From Haliclona indistincta (taxonomy: Eukaryota; Porifera; Demospongiae; Haplosclerida; Chalinidae): a stretch of DNA of 64,000 nucleotides. The notes under the pieces are model-generated. The model did no database searches and had not been told where the DNA came from. It saw only the letters and a list, made by a program, of their open reading frames with translations. The stretch spans positions 12,727,086 to 12,791,085 of the forward strand of contig OZ024785.1 of the NCBI GenBank assembly GCA_964017065.1. Reading direction: 5' to 3'. The position numbers and the translations under genes are program-made. Of this stretch, positions 12,401 through 27,671 are shown piece after piece; the first letter of the stretch is position 1; each line of letters starts with the position of its first letter.

Positions 12401-15400
12401 ATCTTGGTTATTTCCATGATATCTCATTATATCTTGAAATATCTTTGATTATTTTCGACAATATCTTGGGATATCTTAAATTATTTCGAGGATATCTTCT
12501 GATATTATTATTCCATTGTCATCTTCATCAATTACCCAATCGAACAAAAAAATATTAATTGAGTATAATTACCTTAACTTGAATTCTAGCAGTAAATTGA
12601 CACATTTGTAAGATGCATTGACTTTGAACTAGTAATACTGTGCATGCTTGGTCAAATTGTGACCAGTTTTAGTTACGGATGGACCAAAAGTTACTGTATA
12701 TCCTGGTGAAAGTCAAATAACAATTAGATGCTTTCGTGATACTAGTAGTCTACTCAATGCTCACTGTATCTCTAGTACACATGGCATTGTCATGCCGAAA
12801 ACAACCTCATATGCATTGAACGACAATATTCGACTCAAATATCTTGGTTATTTCCATGATATCTCATTATATCTTGGGATATCTTTACAATATCTTGGGA
12901 TATCTTTAATTATTTCGTGGATATCTTCTGATATTATAATCCCACTGTTATCTTCATCAATTATTCAATGTAGCAAAAGATTATTAATTGACTGTAATTA
13001 CTTACACTTGAATTCTAGCAGTAAACTAACACATTTGTAATCTGCATTGACTTTGAACTAGTAATACTGTGCATGCTTGGTCCAAATGTGACCAGTTTTA
13101 GTTACGGATGGACCAAAAGTAACTGTATATCCTGGTGAAAGTCAAGTAACAATCAGATGCTTTGAAAGAAGTAGTAGTACTACTAGTCTACTCAATGCTC
13201 ACTGTATCACTAGTACATGGCATTGTCATGCCGAGAACAACCTCATATGCATTGAACGACAATATTCAACTCAAATATCTTGGTTATTTCCATGATATCT
13301 CATTATATCTTGAAATATCTTTGATTATTTTCGACAATATCTTGGGATATCTTAAATTGTTTCGAGGATATCTTCTGATATTATTATTCCATTGTCATCT
13401 TCATCAATTACCCAATCGAACAAAAAAAGATTAATTGAGTATAATTACCTTAACTTGAATTCTAGCAGTAAATTGACACATTTGTAAGATGCATTGACTT
13501 TGAACTAGTAATACTGTGCATGCTTGGTCAAATTGTGACCAGTTTTAGTTACGGATGGACCAAAAGTTACTGTATATATCCTGGTGAAAGTCAAATAACA
13601 ATTAGATGCTTTCGTGATACTAGTAGTCTACTCAATGCTCACTGTATCTCTAGTATACATGGCATTGTCATGCCGAGAACAACCTCATATACATTGAACG
13701 ACAATATTCAACTCAAATATCTTGGTTATTTCCATGATATCTCATTATATCTTGGGATATCTTTGATTATTTTTGAAAATATCTTGGGATATCTTAAATT
13801 ATTTCGAGGATATCTTCTGATATTATTATTTCACTGTCATCTTCATTATCCAATGGAACAAAAAATTAATAATTGGGTATAATTACCTTAACTTGAATTC
13901 TAGCAGTCAATTGACACATTTGTAATATGCATTGACTTTGAACTAGTAATACTGTGCATGCTTGGTCCAAATGTGATCAGTTTTAGTTACGGATGGACCA
14001 AAAGTTACTGTATATCCTGGTGAAAGTCAACTAACAATTAGATGCTTTCAAAGAAATAGTAGTACTACTAGTCTACTCAATGCTCACTGTATCACTAGTA
14101 CATGGCATTGTCATGCTGAGAACAACTTCATATGCATTGAACGACAATATTCAACTCACATATCTTGGTTATTTCCATGATATCTCATTATATCTTGGGA
14201 TATCTTTAATTATTTCGAGGATATCTTCTGATATTATTATCCCACTGTGATCTTCATCGATCACCCAATGGAACAAAAATTATTAATTGAGTATAATTAC
14301 CTTAACTTGAATTCTAGCTGTAAATTGACAGATTTGTAATCTGTACAGACTTAGAAATTGTAATACTGTGCATGTTTGGTTCAAATGTGACTAGTTTTAG
14401 TTACGGATGGACCAAAAGTTACTGCATATCTTGGTTATAGTCATGTAACAATTAGTTGCTTCAAAGAAGCAGTCTACACAGACCAATCACAATCTCACTG
14501 TATCACTAGTATGTGGCATTGTCATGCCGAGAACAACCTCGTATGCATTGAACGACAATATTCAACTCAAATATCTTGGTTATTTCTATGATATCTCATT
14601 ATATCTTGGGATATCTTTACAATATCTTGGGATATCTTTAATTATTTCGCGGATATCTTCTGATATTATAATCCCACTGTTATCTTCATCAATTATTCAA
14701 TGTAGCAAAAGATTATTAATTGACTGTAGTTACTTACACTTGAATTCCAGCAGTAAACTGACACATTTGTAATCTGCATTGACTTTGAACTAGTATTACT
14801 GTGCATGCTTGGTCCAAATGTGACCAGTTTTAGTTACGGATGGACCAAAAGTAACTGTATATCCTGGTGAAAGTCAAGTAACAATCAGATGCTTTGAAAG
14901 AAGTAGTAGTACTACTAGTCTACTCAATGCTCACTGTATCACTAGTACATGGCATTGTCATGCCGAGAACAACCTCATATGCATTGAACGACAATATTCA
15001 ACTCAAATATCTTGGTTATTTCCATGATATCTCATTATATCTTGAAATATCTTTGATTATTTTCGACAATATCTTGGGATATCTTAAATTGTTTCGAGGA
15101 TATCTTCTGATATTATTATTCCATTGTCATCTTCATCAATTACCCAATCGAACAAAAAAATATTAATTGAGTATAATTACCTTATCTTAAATTCTAGCAG
15201 TAAATTGACACATTTGTAAGATGCATTGACTTTGAACTAGTAATACTGTGCATGCTTGGTCAAATTGTGACCAGTTTTAGTTACGGATGGACCAAAAGTT
15301 ACTGTATATCCTGGTGAAAGTCAAATAACAATTAGATGCTTTCGTGATACTAGTAGTCTACTCAATGCTCACTGTATCTCTAGTATACATGGCATTGTCA

Positions 15401-18400
15401 TGCCGAGAACAACCTCATATGCATTGAACGACAATATTCGACTCAAATATCTTGGTTATTTCCATGATATCTCATTATATCTTGGGATATCTTTGATTAT
15501 TTTTGAAAATATCTTGGGATATCTTAAATTATTTCGAGGATATCTTCTGATATTATTATCCCACTGTCATCTTCATTATCCAATGGAACAAAAAATTAAT
15601 AATTGGGTATAATTACCTTAACTTGAATTCTAGCAGTCAATTGACACATTTGTAATATGCATTGACTTTGAACTAGTAATACTGTGCATGCTTGGTCCAA
15701 ATGTGATCAGTTTTAGTTACGGATGGACCAAAAGTTACTGTATATCCTGGTGAAAGTCAACTAACAATTAGATGCTTTCAAAGAAATAGTAGTACTACTA
15801 GTCTACTCAATGCTCACTGTATCACTAGTACATGGCATTGTCATGCCGAGAACAACTTCATATGCATTGAACGACAATATTCAACTCACATATCTTGGTT
15901 ATTTCCATGATATCTCATTATATCTTGGGATATCTTTAATTATTTCGAGGATATCTTCTGATATTATTATCCCACTGTGATCTTCATCGATCACCCAATG
16001 GAACAAAAATTATTAATTGAGTATAATTACCTTAACTTGAATTCTAGCTGTAAATTGACAGATTTGTAATCTGTACAGACTTAGAAATTGTAATACTGTG
16101 CATGTTTGGTTCAAATGTGACTAGTTTTAGTTACGGATGGACCAAAAGTTACTGCATATCTTGGTTACAGTCATGTAACAATTAGTTGCTTCAAAGAAGC
16201 AGTCTACACAGACCAATCACAATCTCACTGTATCACTAGTATGTGGCATTGTCATGCCGAGAACAACCTCGTATGCATTGAACGACAATATTCAACTCAA
16301 ATATCTTGGTTATTTCTATGATATCTCATTATATCTTGGGATATCTTTACAATATCTTGGGATATCTTTAATTATTTCGCGGATATCTTCTGATATTATA
16401 ATCCCACTGTTATCTTCATCAATTATTCAATGTAGCAAAAGATTATTAATTGACTGTAGTTACTTACACTTGAATTCCAGCAGTAAACTGACACATTTGT
16501 AATCTGCATTGACTTTGAACTAGTATTACTGTGCATGCTTGGTCCAAATGTGACCAGTTTTAGTTACGGATGGACCAAAAGTAACTGTATATCCTGGTGA
16601 AAGTCAAGTAACAATCAGATGCTTTGAAAGAAGTAGTAGTACTACTAGTCTACTCAATGCTCACTGTATCACTAGTACATGGCATTGTCATGCCGAGAAC
16701 AACCTCATATGCATTGAACGACAATATTCAACTCAAATATCTTGGTTATTTCCATGATATCTCATTATATCTTGAAATATCTTTGATTATTTTCAACAAT
16801 ATCTTGGGATATCTTAAATTATTTCGAGGATATCTTCTGATATTATTATTCCATTGTCATCTTCATCAATTACCCAATCGAACAAAAAAATATTAATTGA
16901 GTATAATTACCTTAACTTGAATTCTAGCAGTAAATTGACACATTTGTAAGATGCATTGACTTTGAACTAGTAATACTGTGCATGCTTGGTCAAATTGTGA
17001 CCGGTTTTAGTTACGGATGGACCAAAAGTTACTGTATATCCTGGTGAAAGTCAAATAACAATTAGATGCTTTCGTGATACTAGTAGTCTACTCAATGCTC
17101 ACTGTATCTCTAGTATACATGGCATTGTCATGCCGAGAACAACCTCATATGCATTGAACGACAATATTCAACTCAAATATCTTGGTTATTTCCATGATAT
17201 CTCATTATATCTTGGGATATCTTTGATTATTTTCGGGATATCTTAAATTATTTCGAGGATATCTTCTGATATTATTATCCCACTGTCATCTTCATTATCC
17301 AATGGAACAAAAAATTAATAATTGGGTATAATTACCTTAACTTGAATTCAAGCAGTAAACTGACACATTTGTAATCTGCATTGACTTTGAACTAGTAATA
17401 CTGTGCATGCTTGGTCCAAATGTGACCAGTTTTAGTTACGGATGGACCAAAAGTAACTGTATATCCTGGTGAAAGTCAAGTAACAATCAGATGCTTTGAA
17501 AGAAGTAGTAGTACTACTAGTCTACTCAATGCTCACTGTATCACTAGTACATGGCATTGTCATGCCGAGAACAACCTCATATGCATTGAACGACAATATT
17601 CAACTCAAATATCTTGGTTATTTCCATGATATCTCATTATATCTTGAAATATCTTTGATTATTTTCGACAATATCTTGGGATATCTTAAATTATTTCGAG
17701 GATATCTTCTGATATTATTATTCCATTGTCATCTTCATCAATTACCCAATCGAACAAAAAATATTAATTGAGTATAATTACCTTAACTTGAATTCTAGCA
17801 GTAAATTGACACATTTGTAAGATGCATTGACTTTGAACTAGTAATACTGTGCATGCTTGGTCAAATTGTGACCAGTTTTAGTTACGGATGGACCAAAAGT
17901 TACTGTATATCCTGGTGAAAGTCAAATAACAATTAGATGCTTTCGTGATACTAGTAGTCTACTCAATGCTCACTGTATCTCTAGTATACATGGCATTGTC
18001 ATGCCGAGAACAACCTCATATACATTGAACGACAATATTCAACTCAAATATCTTGGTTATTTCCATGATATCTCATTATATCTTGGGATATCTTTGATTA
18101 TTTTTGAAAATATCTTGGGATATCTTAAATTATTTCGAGGATATCTTCTGATATTATTATCCCACTGTCATCTTCATTATCCAATGGAACAAAAAATTAA
18201 TAATTGGGTATAATTACCTTAACTTGAATTCTAGCAGTCAATTGACACATTTGTAATCTGCATTGACTTTGAACTAGTAATACTGTGCATGCTTGGTCCA
18301 AATGTGACCAGTTTTAGTTACGGATGGACCAAAAGTAACTGTATATCCTGGTGAAAGTCAAGTAACAATCAGATGCTTTGAAAGAAGTAGTAGTACTACT

Positions 18401-21400
18401 AGTCTACTCAATGCTCACTGTATCACTAGTACATGGCATTGTCATGCCGAGAACAACCTCATATGCATTGAACGACAATATTCAACTCAAATATCTTGGT
18501 TATTTCCATGATATCTCATTATATCTTGAAATATCTTTGATTATTTTCGACAATATCTTGGGATATCTTAAATTATTTCGAGGATATCTTCTGATATTAT
18601 TATTCCATTGTCATCTTCATCAATTACCCAATCGAACAAAAAAAGATTAATTGAGTATAATTACCTTAACTTGAATTCTAGCAGTAAATTGACACATTTG
18701 TAAGATGCATTGACTTTGAACTAGTAACACTGTGCATGCTTGGTCAAATTGTGACCAGTTTTAGTTACAGATGGACCAAAAGTTACTGTATATCCTGGTG
18801 AAAGTCAAATAACAATTAGATGCTTTCGTGATACTAGTAGTCTACTCAATGCTCACTGTATCTCTAGTATACATGGCATTGTCATGCCGAGAACAACCAC
18901 ATATACATTGAACGACAATATTCAACTCAAATATCTTGGTTATTTCCATGATATCTCATTATATCTTGGGATATCTTTGATTATTTTTGAAAATATCTTG
19001 GGATATCTTAAATTATTTCGAGGATATCTTCTGATATTATTATCCCACTGTCATCTTCATTATCCAATGGAACAAAAAATTAATAATTGGGTATAATTAC
19101 CTTAACTTGAATTCTAGCAGTCAATTGACACATTTGTAATATGCATTGACTTTGAACTAGTAATACTGTGCATGCTTGGTCCAAATGTGATCAGTTTTAG
19201 TTACGGATGGACCAAAAGTTACTGTATATCCTGGTGAAAGTCAACTAACAATTAGATGCTTTCAAAGAAATAGTAGTACTACTAGTCTACTCAATGCTCA
19301 CTGTATCACTAGTACATGGCATTGTCATGCCGAGAACAAATTCATATGCATTAAACGACAATATTCAACTCACATATCTTGGTTATTTCCATGATATCTC
19401 ATTATATCTTGGGATATCTTTAATTATTTCGAGGATATCTTCTGATATTATTATCCCACTGTGATCTTCATCGATCACCCAATGGAACAAAAATTATTAA
19501 TTGAGTATAATTACCTTAACTTGAATTCTAGCTGTAAATTGACAGATTTGTAATCTGTACAGACTTAGAAATTGTAATACTGTGCATGTTTGGTTCAAAT
19601 GTGACTATAGTTTTAGTTACGGATGGACCAAAAGTTACTGCATATCTTGGTTACAGTCATGTACAGTCATGTAACAATTAGTTGCTTCAAAGAAGCAGTC
19701 TACACAGACCAATCACAATCTCACTGTATCACTAGTATGTGGCATTGTCATGCCGAGAACAACCTCGTATGCATTGAACGACAATATTCAACTCAAATAT
19801 CTTGGTTATTTCTATGATATCTCATTATATCTTGGGATATCTTTACAATATCTTGGGATATCTTTAATTATTTCGCGGATATCTTCTGATATTATAATCC
19901 CACTGTTATCTTCATCAATTATTCAATGTAGCAAAAGATTATTAATTGACTGTAGTTACTTACACTTGAATTCCAGCAGTAAACTGACACATTTGTAATC
20001 TGCATTGACTTTGAACTAGTATTACTGTGCATGCTTGGTCCAAATGTGACCAGTTTTAGTTACGGATGGACCAAAAGTAACTGTATATCCTGGTGAAAGT
20101 CAAGTAACAATCAGATGCTTTGAAAGAAGTAGTAGTACTACTAGTCTACTCAATGCTCACTGTATCACTAGTACATGGCATTGTCATGCCGAGAACAACC
20201 TCATATGCATTGAACGACAATATTCAACTCAAATATCTTGGTTATTTCCATGATATCTCATTATATCTTGAAATATCTTTGATTATTTTCGACAATATCT
20301 TGGGACATCTTAAATTGTTTCGAGGATATCTTCTGATATTATTATTCCATTGTCATCTTCATCAATTACCCAATCGAACAAAAAAATATTAATTGAGTAT
20401 AATTACCTTATCTTGAATTCTAGCAGTAAATTGACACATTTGTAAGATGCATTGACTTTGAACTAGTGATACTGTGCATGCTTGGTCAAATTGTGACCAG
20501 TTTTAGTTACGGATGGACCAAAAGTTACTGTATATCCTGGTGAAAGTCAAATAACAATTAGATGCTTTCGTGATACTAGTGGTCTACTCAATGCTCACTG
20601 TATCTCTAGTATACATGGCATTGTCATGCCGAGAACAACCTCATATGCATTGAACGACAATATTCAACTCAAATATCTTGGTTATTTCCATGATATCTCA
20701 TTATATCTTGGGATATCTTTACAATATCTTGGGATATCTTTAATTATTTCGTGGATATCTTCTGATATTATAATCCGACTGTTATCTTCATCAATTATTC
20801 AATGTAGCAAAAGATTATTAATTGACTGTAATTACTTACACTTGAATTCTAGCAGTAAACTGACACATTTGTAAGATGCATTGACTTTGAACTAGTAATA
20901 CTGTGCATGCTTGGTCAAATTGTGACCGGTTTTAGTTACGGATGGACCAAAAGTTACTGTATATCCTGGTGAAAGTCAAATAACAATTAGATGCTTTCGT
21001 GATACTAGTAGTCTACTCAATGCTCACTGTATCTCTAGTATACATGGCATTGTCATGCCGAGAACAACCTCATATGCATTGAACGACAATATTCAACTCA
21101 AATATCTTGGTTATTTCCATGATATCTCATTATATCTTGGGATATCTTTGATTATTTTCGGGATATCTTAAATTATTTCGAGGATATCTTCTGATATTAT
21201 TATCCCACTGTCATCTTCATTATCCAATGGAACAAAAAATTAATAATTGGGTATAATTACCTTAACTTGAATTCTAGCAGTAAACTGACACATTTGTAAT
21301 CTGCATTGACTTTGAACTAGTAATACTGTGCATGCTTGGTCCAAATGTGACCAGTTTGAGTTACGGATGGACCAAAAGTAACTGTATATCCTGGTGAAAG

Positions 21401-22440
21401 TCAAGTAACAATCAGATGCTTTGAAAGAAGTAGTAGTACTACTAGTCTACTCAATGCTCACTGTATCACTAGTACATGGCATTGTCATGCCGAGAACAAC
21501 CTCATATGCATTGAACGACAATATTCAACTCAAATATCTTGGTTATTTCCATGATATCTCATTATATCTTGAAATATATTTGATTATTTTCGACAATATC
21601 TTGGGATATCTTAAATTATTTCGAGGATATCTTCTGATATTATTATTCCATTGTCATCTTCATCAATTACCCAATCGAACAAAAAAATATTAATTGAGTA
21701 TAATTACCTTAACTTGAATTCTAGCAGTAAATTGACACATTTGTAAGATGCATTGACTTTGAACTAGTAATACTGTGCATGCTTGGTCAAATTGTGACCA
21801 GTTTTAGTTACGGATGGACCAAAAGTTACTGTATATCCTGGTGAAAGTCAAATAACAATTAGATGCTTTCGTGATACTAGTAGTCTACTCAATGCTCACT
21901 GTATCTCTAGTATACATGGCATTGTCATGCCGAGAACAACCTCATATACATTGAACGACAATATTCGACTCAAATATCTTGGTTATTTCCATGATATCTC
22001 ATTATATCTTGGGATATCTTTGATTATTTTTGAAAATATCTTGGGATATCTTAAATTATTTCGAGGATATCTTCTGATATTATTATCCCACTGTCATCTT
22101 CATTATCCAATGGAACAAAAAATTAATAATTGGGTATAATTACCTTAACTTGAATTCTAGCAGTCAATTGACACATTTGTAATATGCATTGACTTCGAAC
22201 TAGTAATACTGTGCATGCTTGGTCCAAATGTGATAAGGTTTAATTACGGATGGACCAAAAGTTCAGCACTGCATATCCTGGTTTAGTCATGTAACAATTA
22301 GGTGCTTTCAAAGAAGCAGTCTACTCAGACCCATCACATGCTCACTGTATCACTAGTATGTGGTATTGTCATGCTGAGACCAACATCATAATTATGTATT
22401 GAACGACAATATTCCAAACACAATATCGTAGTTTCCCTTG

Positions 22441-23425
22441 CTATCTTAGTAGTTATTTAAAATAATATCAGCTGATAGCTTGTATATCTCACTATTAACT
22501 TAATCATTACGTGCAAATATAGGCTTGTCATACTATGCTTGGTCGATATGTGACCAGTTTACATACAGATGGACCAATAAAAATGCACTTGATTAATATA
22601 ATGACCAACACGACTGACATAGCCACTGTTTCTTTTCGTACTATAGGCTTCATCAGTCATCTCATCTGCAATTGGAATGTCCACAGGTATCCTTTCCTAT
22701 TGCTGGAACGAGTTCAGTTCGCGGCGATCGCACCGGATCCGGCTGCGTCGTACAGTGCCAGAATATATGATAAGAAAGCCCTCAAAGTTAAGCGAGGGTA
22801 TTATCTACTCGACATGGAAGTAGAAGTAGTGTGAAATCAGCACGAATCGAATCGTGGGCGCAGCAAGCAAGTAACTACAGTTATTCCGCCATTTTGACGT
22901 TGGTCCATAAAGCGGGTCCGTATCCTATTTTCAATTACTATAATAGCTCTGAGTTTGGTTGAATGGTTCGCATGCATCGAACGTCAGACAAACAAGCTGT
23001 TAGTTCCTTTGTTGCACTGAGTCACAAGGATACGTCTAGTAAGTACATTCTTTCTCAGAAAGGAGTCGCCTGGATCGTATGCTAGGCAGCAAAAGTTATC
23101 CGTTATCTACATGTACAAGGGCTGCACAAAGGGTCATAAAAATTCTCGTAATTAAACGGGCGTGCCATGACGTCACGTTGATTTATACAGAAAGTTACTT
23201 AGAGGCATAGCTAAAAGGTACCTTCTAGGACAGCGTACGTACCTTCTAAAACGTGTAATTAAAATACAGGCCATTGTCTATGCTAGTTGTCTCTAGTGTA
23301 ATACAACTTGAGAGGAAAAGGGTAAACATTGGGATCAAAATAAATTTTTATTACCAGGTTCCGTACTACATTAATGTTGCATAAAGACTGAGACGAGTCA
23401 TTGTATGATCATTTGGTGTGTCGCA
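22441..23425. other. Satellite edge and intergenic sequence
   Basis: The first 120 bases hold decayed satellite fragments. The rest has no gene I can support: one 99-codon open frame (22535-22834) has no recognisable domain and starts in satellite-derived sequence. The last few hundred bases are the likely promoter region of the receptor gene starting at 23426. Confidence 0.45.
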
Positions 23426-24807
23426 ATGAAAGTGACTGCAGTTATTCTGTTTGTCCTCATACAAACAATTTACTTGTACATAGCAGGTAAGATTTATTAT
23501 TGTTATACTATAAGGTTCAAAAATCAAATATGGACATGCAACTAATTCAGCTGCTCAAGACACAGTAACACTCCTCCCTATTCAACCAGCAAGTGGAGTA
23601 TCAGCCTGTCCTGGACAAAATATCACTATCAACTGCACTATTGTTAGAGTAACCGATATACCAGGAGTGGTACCACCAATATTAACATGGGTGTATAAAG
23701 GAGATTCCATTGCAGCCAATGACCTATCACCTAGCAACAGTGTCTACTATTCTGCTGTATTTCATACCATGGACTTGACAGTGACATCGACTGCAGTGAT
23801 TAATAGTGTTCTAGTTTCTCAACATAACAGTACAATTGAATGTTTTTCACCTCAGACACTTAGATACTCTGAGACTATCAAAATTGCAGGTAAGAAGATT
23901 AGTTCAATCAGTTGCAATTGCGATTATAACATACACTTAGGTGTGGATAGTTCTCCATCTAATCTGAGTATCAATACTGTCAGCAACCTATCACAAGTAT
24001 CACTAACATGGCTAGCTCCTCCTAATGGACCCACAGACTGTGTCTTCAACTACACTATCAATATCACTAACTACAGTAGCTCTAGCTCGTGCTACAGTAC
24101 TAGCAACACTGAGTCACTGATACTGACTGATGACCTGATCACTCATGGACACAACTACTCATTTGCTGTGGCTGTTACTGACAGTACAGGACAACATGGA
24201 CCATGGAGTGATCAACTCACAGTCACATATGATGGTATTTAACATAATCATGATGGTATGATTATGCATTAATGACCAACTGCATGTGTACAATCATGTA
24301 GTTCCTGGCACAGTGACCTTCATAACTCAGTTAGATCAGAGCATCATAAATGTGACATGGCAGGTACGAATAAAATTATATTACTATAATAATATGGTTA
24401 ATGTGTGCACTCTTATTAATTTTTCAGCCTTCACTGATAGCTGGTTTCCCAGTCTTTCACTATGTAGTGTCTTATAATACCAGTGATAACAGCACACTGA
24501 TACACACACAAGTGAACTCTTCTATGACTAGCTACACAGTGTCTGGTGTACCAGGAGTAACCTACTATTAGGGAGTCACGGTAGTGACTCCCTATGTAGG
24601 GATGAACGAGAAAAGAAGATGGCGGCTACATACAATGTATTAGCGTTCAAACGCTGATATTTCGCCTGGTGATGAATTGTATACGTCCAAAGACACTTAG
24701 ATCTGCTCTCTGGCGTTGCCCCATCTTACAGTAGCAAGGAGATTGCTCGAAGTTGTTGCTAAAGTGACGAACCTGGAAACGGTGAAAATCGACTTTCGTC
24801 ATCTTCG

Positions 24808-25080
<273 letters not shown>

Positions 25081-25180
25081 GAGCAGTGTCGAGACCAAAA
25101 CACCCACGAATAGTCATGAAATTCTCCTGGCATGTGCCTTTTGAACTTAGTTTTTAGCGAAACGACGATATACATTTGAC

Positions 25181-26033
25181 CATAGATAATAACCATAAGA
25201 GGATTGGGCACTAGGCACATTCTAGCACATTAACGCGGGCACTCCGTGTTTAGTCAGTTTTTAACCCGGAATCATTTAATTTTCATGAAAATTATAGTAG
25301 AATTACAATACGAATGTGAGACAACTGTTGAAATAGACACCATATGACAGAGGAATAGACATAGCATAAGCTCCATATGACTAGACACAGTAAGCACAGC
25401 ACGGTAAGCTCCATATGACCATAATGACAGAGGAATAGACACAGTAAGCTCCTTCGGGTTTCCTTTCATTCTCTCTAAATTTTTCCTGTGATCAAATCGA
25501 AACTTCCCTCTTCTCATATCTATAGATGAAATAAAATGAACACATTGCCTGATGTTCTAGCTATATTTCATACACACAATGATAGGATACCAATACCATG
25601 CCTTTAAAACTTGGTATTCAGCTTAAACAACAAAATACAAGAACCAAACTATATCTACGCAACAATAACAACCACATTCTTCAAAAAAATCGTTTCAGTG
25701 AGTCAATACGTTGTTGCAAAAAAGAGTTACAGTCTGGAAAAGTCAGTGACCTCAGGTAAGCTAGCATAAAAGTATTCAAATCGGCAAACAGCCGTGAGTT
25801 ATCGCTTTTAAACATCGCTCACCGTCGACTACAACTTCTGCTCCACAGTTTCTCGAGTTCCTAGCTTTCTCCACTGACTCCAAAGATAGATATCAGCCGA
25901 AAAGATATGGTATATCCTCGGAACAACCGTGACCTCTGAAGGTGCGAAGGTGCGAAATTCTTAAACACGGACGGGCCGCGACTAAATGTATTGCAGCATG
26001 CAGTTTCCTATCCTCTTATGGTTATTATCTATG
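25181..26033. mobile_element. Nested DNA transposon, 23-bp TIRs, 7-bp target duplication
   Basis: A perfect 23-bp inverted repeat (starting CATAGATAATAACC) bounds 25181-26033. ATTTGAC occurs directly before the left end and directly after the right end, a clean 7-bp target-site duplication. The host is the older element at 24569. The homologous stretch near 30985 lacks this insert, supporting nested insertion. No coding frame of note. Confidence 0.88.
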
Positions 26034-26334
26034 ATTTGACGAGCTCACGATCACGAACAGTTGTCAGCTAAGTGTTTGACGCCATTATTGTGATTACGTA
26101 ATACGCACGTGACCAAACACACTTATAGAGTATCGCCGTATGGAGAGCGCATATTGGCGTCTGGAGTCTTCAAAGAACAACTCACAGAGTAAGCTCGTGT
26201 AGTATCACCGTTCTGCTGCTTGCCAGATAGTATCACAGCCATACAGAAAATTCTAAACCAGAGTGGGCGGGGCTCGTATGCTGTGCATCCAGGTTGCAGC
26301 ACTCATGAATGCATGAGCTAGTTTCAGTATTTAG

Positions 26335-26873
26335 GAGCTACAAGTTAAGAAGCAATTATCAAGAAAAGCAAAACAAACCAATGATGGAAACAAAAAAGAG
26401 ATACATTATCTTGCCGAATTCGAACTGCACCAAAAATTTGAAATTCACTGTAAAAGAAAAAAGGACACAAACAAGAAAATAAAAAGATTTCTAACGAAAT
26501 CAAAAGGATGTAGGGATAAAGAAATCTGCTACTGGTCCACAATGTAAACCAACAAGGAGCAACCATGGAATGGTAACACGATTGACTTGCTAACAGACCA
26601 TAGATCCCTACATCAGTGGCTGACTAAAGCAGTTCTGCTAGTTGCTATTGACTGACACCTGACATGCATTGAATTGGATTTAGCTTGTGAACAATTATTA
26701 TAGTATAGTCAAAATGTTATGTACAGCCACTGATGTAGGGATCTATGGTCTGTTAGCAAGTCAATCGTGTTACCATTCCATGCTTGCTCCTTGTTGGTTT
26801 ACATTGTGGACCAGTAGCAGATTTCTTTATCCCTACATCCTTTTGATTTCGTTAGAAATCTTTTTATTTTCTT
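26335..26873. mobile_element. Foldback element, copy 1
   Basis: Arms of about 140-150 bp (26473 onward and about 26730-26873) are near-perfect reverse complements, containing GATGTAGGGATAAAGAAATC and the TAGATCCCTACATCAGTGGC block. About 135 bp of unpaired flank (26335-26472) matches the flank of the second copy at 29727-30224 in reverse orientation, so the mobile unit is longer than the hairpin. Confidence 0.8.
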
Positions 26874-27671
26874 TATTACAGTGATTGCTGTCAATGCTGT
26901 GGGACCAGGACCTATCAGTGTTTACTCTTTAGTAAATGGTAAAACCTGGAATTACTCATTGTCATAAGCTCATTCATCTTCAGTGTCATCGATCATGTTA
27001 ACTACTGCAACACAAGTCTCGACCTCTGATGCATTTATGACTAGTCGCTTCACTAATCATTCAACTACAAGTAAGTCATCCTATTTGTCAAAACTGTTGC
27101 TCACAAACATCATAGCAGTTGAGCAGGTATTCATAAAGTATTCAACTATGATAAGCAGTACAATCTATTCACAGACACCAACTGCTATAGAAAGCAGCTC
27201 TACTGTTATTAGTGAGTTCAACAACAACAACTTGATGACACAGAATACTGGAGTGTGTCATCATTAGTTATAATATTATGTTTTCCCACTACAGTTACAG
27301 TATCTGCGGTATTTGTTAGTATCTTGATAGTATCAGTGATCAGTACAGCTATTATCACTAGTATCATTGTGTGGTGTGTTATGAGGAGAAGGAGACCATC
27401 ATCACATGCTACAGCAACTACTGACCATGATAAAGAACAAGTCACTGAGCTAGCTACAGTGATCTATGACACACCTAATGTCACCACTGAACACACCATC
27501 ACTACTCAAGAGAATGTCAAGACAAATGGGAGATATAAGGTAACTGAGTCGTGACTGATGTCATGAATCGTCTGTTAGTAGTTAAAATTGCAACACTAGT
27601 ATCACACTCTGTCAATCCAGACTACCATAATCACCATGAAGTAAAAAATAAAAGCTTTACTAATTAATGGC

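Larger units (their letters stand above)
7676..22440. repeat. Satellite array, ~430-bp monomer with ~1.73-kb higher-order unit
   Basis: About 30 head-to-tail monomers of roughly 415-445 bp repeat the blocks GCATTGTCATGCCGAGAACA, AACGACAATATTCAACTCA, TATCTTGGGATATCTTT and GTTTTAGTTACGGATGGACC. Monomers before about 10 kb are diverged; later ones are near-identical. One variant, with a duplicated TATCTTGGGATATCTTT block, recurs at 11042, 12792, 14524 and 16254 (spacings 1750, 1732, 1730), then 19750 (twice that) and 20626, so four-monomer higher-order units have been homogenised and partly rearranged. The repeated 70-90-codon open frames have no domain, vary between monomers and are best read as by-products of the repeat. 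Confidence 0.93.

Noticed and set aside
10152..22139. Family of 70-120-codon frames (MPRTTSYALNDNIQLKYLGY...) repeated through the array
   Set aside because: They follow the satellite monomer exactly, begin and end at different points in different variants, lack any domain and contain the AT-rich ATATC block; homogenisation explains their conservation.
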